Assembly (NCBI RefSeq): GCF_029029525.1
Contig: NZ_JAKJSC010000001.1
Span: 2,020,987 to 2,084,986 of the forward strand
DNA from: Labilibaculum sp. DW002
Lineage (GTDB): Bacteria > Bacteroidota > Bacteroidia > Bacteroidales > Marinifilaceae
Length of the DNA: 64,000 nt
Direction: 5' to 3'
The notes under the pieces were generated by a model. It was not told where the DNA came from and searched no databases. It worked only from the letters and a program-made list of their open reading frames with translations. Positions within the stretch are counted from its first letter, which is position 1. Each line of letters begins with the position of its first letter. Shown here in pieces: positions 63,158 through 64,000 of this stretch. The translations under genes and the position numbers were made by a program.

Positions 63158-64000
63158 GTCTGTATTCATCCTTCTATTGGTTCTTTGCAATATCTCTTGC
63201 AAGGCACAATCAGAAAAATCCTTATCAACTCAGCAGTTTGTTGATGAGTTTGTTGCTGATTCTTGCTTTCATGCTGCTGGAGTTGGTATTGTGGTATCTG
63301 ATTTAAAAACGGGAGAATTACTGGCTAGCAATCAAGCGCATTTAGGCTTAACTGCTGCATCAACACAAAAACTAATTACGAGTGCAGCTGCGCTTGAAAT
63401 TTTGGGTATCAACTACCAATTTAAAACACAGATTAAAATCGATGGAGAGATTCTTCAAGATGGTACTTTAAATGGAAATGTAATTGTAAAAGGCTTTGGA
63501 GACCCTAGTTTAGGATCGAAGTACTTTGCCAACGACAAGTCAATTGAAGTTCAAATTGCAGAGAAACTACAACAAAATAAGATCAAAAAAATAAGCGGAA
63601 AAATCATTGCCGATGCCTCTTATATACAAGCTAAAATTCCTTCAACTTGGATTTGGGAGGACATCGGAAATTATTACGGAGCCGTACCTAATGGGCTGAC
63701 TTACAAAGACAATACTTACACACTTTTCTTTGCTTCTGGACAAGCTGGTAGTAAAACTGAAATTAGTAAAACAGAACCCAAAAACACTGGCTTACTATTC
63801 GACAACCAGGTTGTCAGCTCATCCATAAATAGAGATTTGGCCTATATTTTTGGTGGAAACATAAGTAACAAAAGAAGAATTGAAGGCAGCATACCAAAAA
63901 ATCGATCTCTATTTAAAGTAAAAGGTGCACTTTTACAACCAGAGAATAGTTTAATAGAGGCTCTTACCAAATCAATTACTGCTCTTGGAATTCGAATTGA
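63150..64000 (+). CDS. dacB: D-alanyl-D-alanine carboxypeptidase/endopeptidase (PBP4 type), 3' partial
   Basis: The frame starts at ATG 63150, overlapping xseB, and stays open to the window end (283 codons seen). It has a signal peptide (about 1-20, CNISCKAQ), the catalytic SxxK motif in GLTAASTQKLITSAAALEIL and the family segments VIVKGFGDPSLG and YYGAVPNGLTYKDNTYTL. It acts on periplasmic peptidoglycan cross-links. The SxN and KTG motifs lie beyond the window. Confidence 0.9.
   Translation, partial: MNKSVFILLLVLCNISCKAQSEKSLSTQQFVDEFVADSCFHAAGVGIVVSDLKTGELLASNQAHLGLTAASTQKLITSAAALEILGINYQFKTQIKIDGEILQDGTLNGNVIVKGFGDPSLGSKYFANDKSIEVQIAEKLQQNKIKKISGKIIADASYIQAKIPSTWIWEDIGNYYGAVPNGLTYKDNTYTLFFASGQAGSKTEISKTEPKNTGLLFDNQVVSSSINRDLAYIFGGNISNKRRIEGSIPKNRSLFKVKGALLQPENSLIEALTKSITALGIRI

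Overview
The window is AT-rich DNA from a member of the Bacteroidota, most likely a marine Bacteroidales-type organism (inference). The signs are start sites without strong Shine-Dalgarno sequences, several exact copies of the Bacteroidota -7 promoter box TAnnTTTG, many lipoproteins, TolC/RND efflux genes, DUF1573 proteins, 6-bladed beta-propeller lipoproteins and an NVEALA-type peptide. I see no rRNA, tRNA or CRISPR array.

Layout. 1-5456: a fatty-acid beta-oxidation operon (FadN-like fusion cut by the window edge, thiolase, acyl-CoA dehydrogenase). 5527-12538: two tandem minus-strand redox operons and a divergent AraC regulator. The operons carry nitroreductases, a radical SAM protein, an SDR, a Yellow/MRJP-like protein, a monooxygenase, and a NapH-like flavinylated iron-sulfur membrane protein preceded by a 25-residue membrane peptide. 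Their two promoters are near copies of each other. 12655-23799: housekeeping genes (ECF sigma with putative anti-sigma, large BNR/VPS10-like protein, LysM glucosaminidase, cytidine deaminase, pseudouridine synthase, PanB, DnaK) and intergenic repeats, including a structured element between 9-bp direct repeats.

About 23850-32110: an integrated mobilizable element with a tyrosine integrase, excisionase-like proteins, a DnaC-like ATPase, a candidate oriT hairpin, MobC and relaxase, carrying a HipBA toxin-antitoxin pair as cargo.

32710-53276, all on the minus strand: the most interesting region. It holds six short peptide precursors, each with an A-x-A-[S/T/D]-G-E motif at residues 39-46. Four of them have six-cysteine tails. 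Three propeller lipoproteins (one frameshifted), two CxxC thioredoxin-like lipoproteins, two DUF1573 proteins, a type I signal peptidase, an O-antigen-ligase/TPR membrane protein and a split RND/TolC/adaptor efflux system sit with them. Three peptide modules are each preceded by a near-identical structured element (43037, 45603, 49316), and two of those copies abut tails of broken genes. My inference is a secreted peptide system that has expanded by module duplication. The peptides would be processed by the local signal peptidase, oxidised by the thioredoxin-like proteins, and possibly exported or sensed by the RND and propeller proteins.

53631-64000: a transglutaminase-like protein, a TPR/HTH membrane regulator, a candidate small RNA near 57880-58050, two unknown lipoproteins, a MORN-type protein, exonuclease VII (xseA, xseB) and the start of a PBP4-type D,D-carboxypeptidase that runs off the window.
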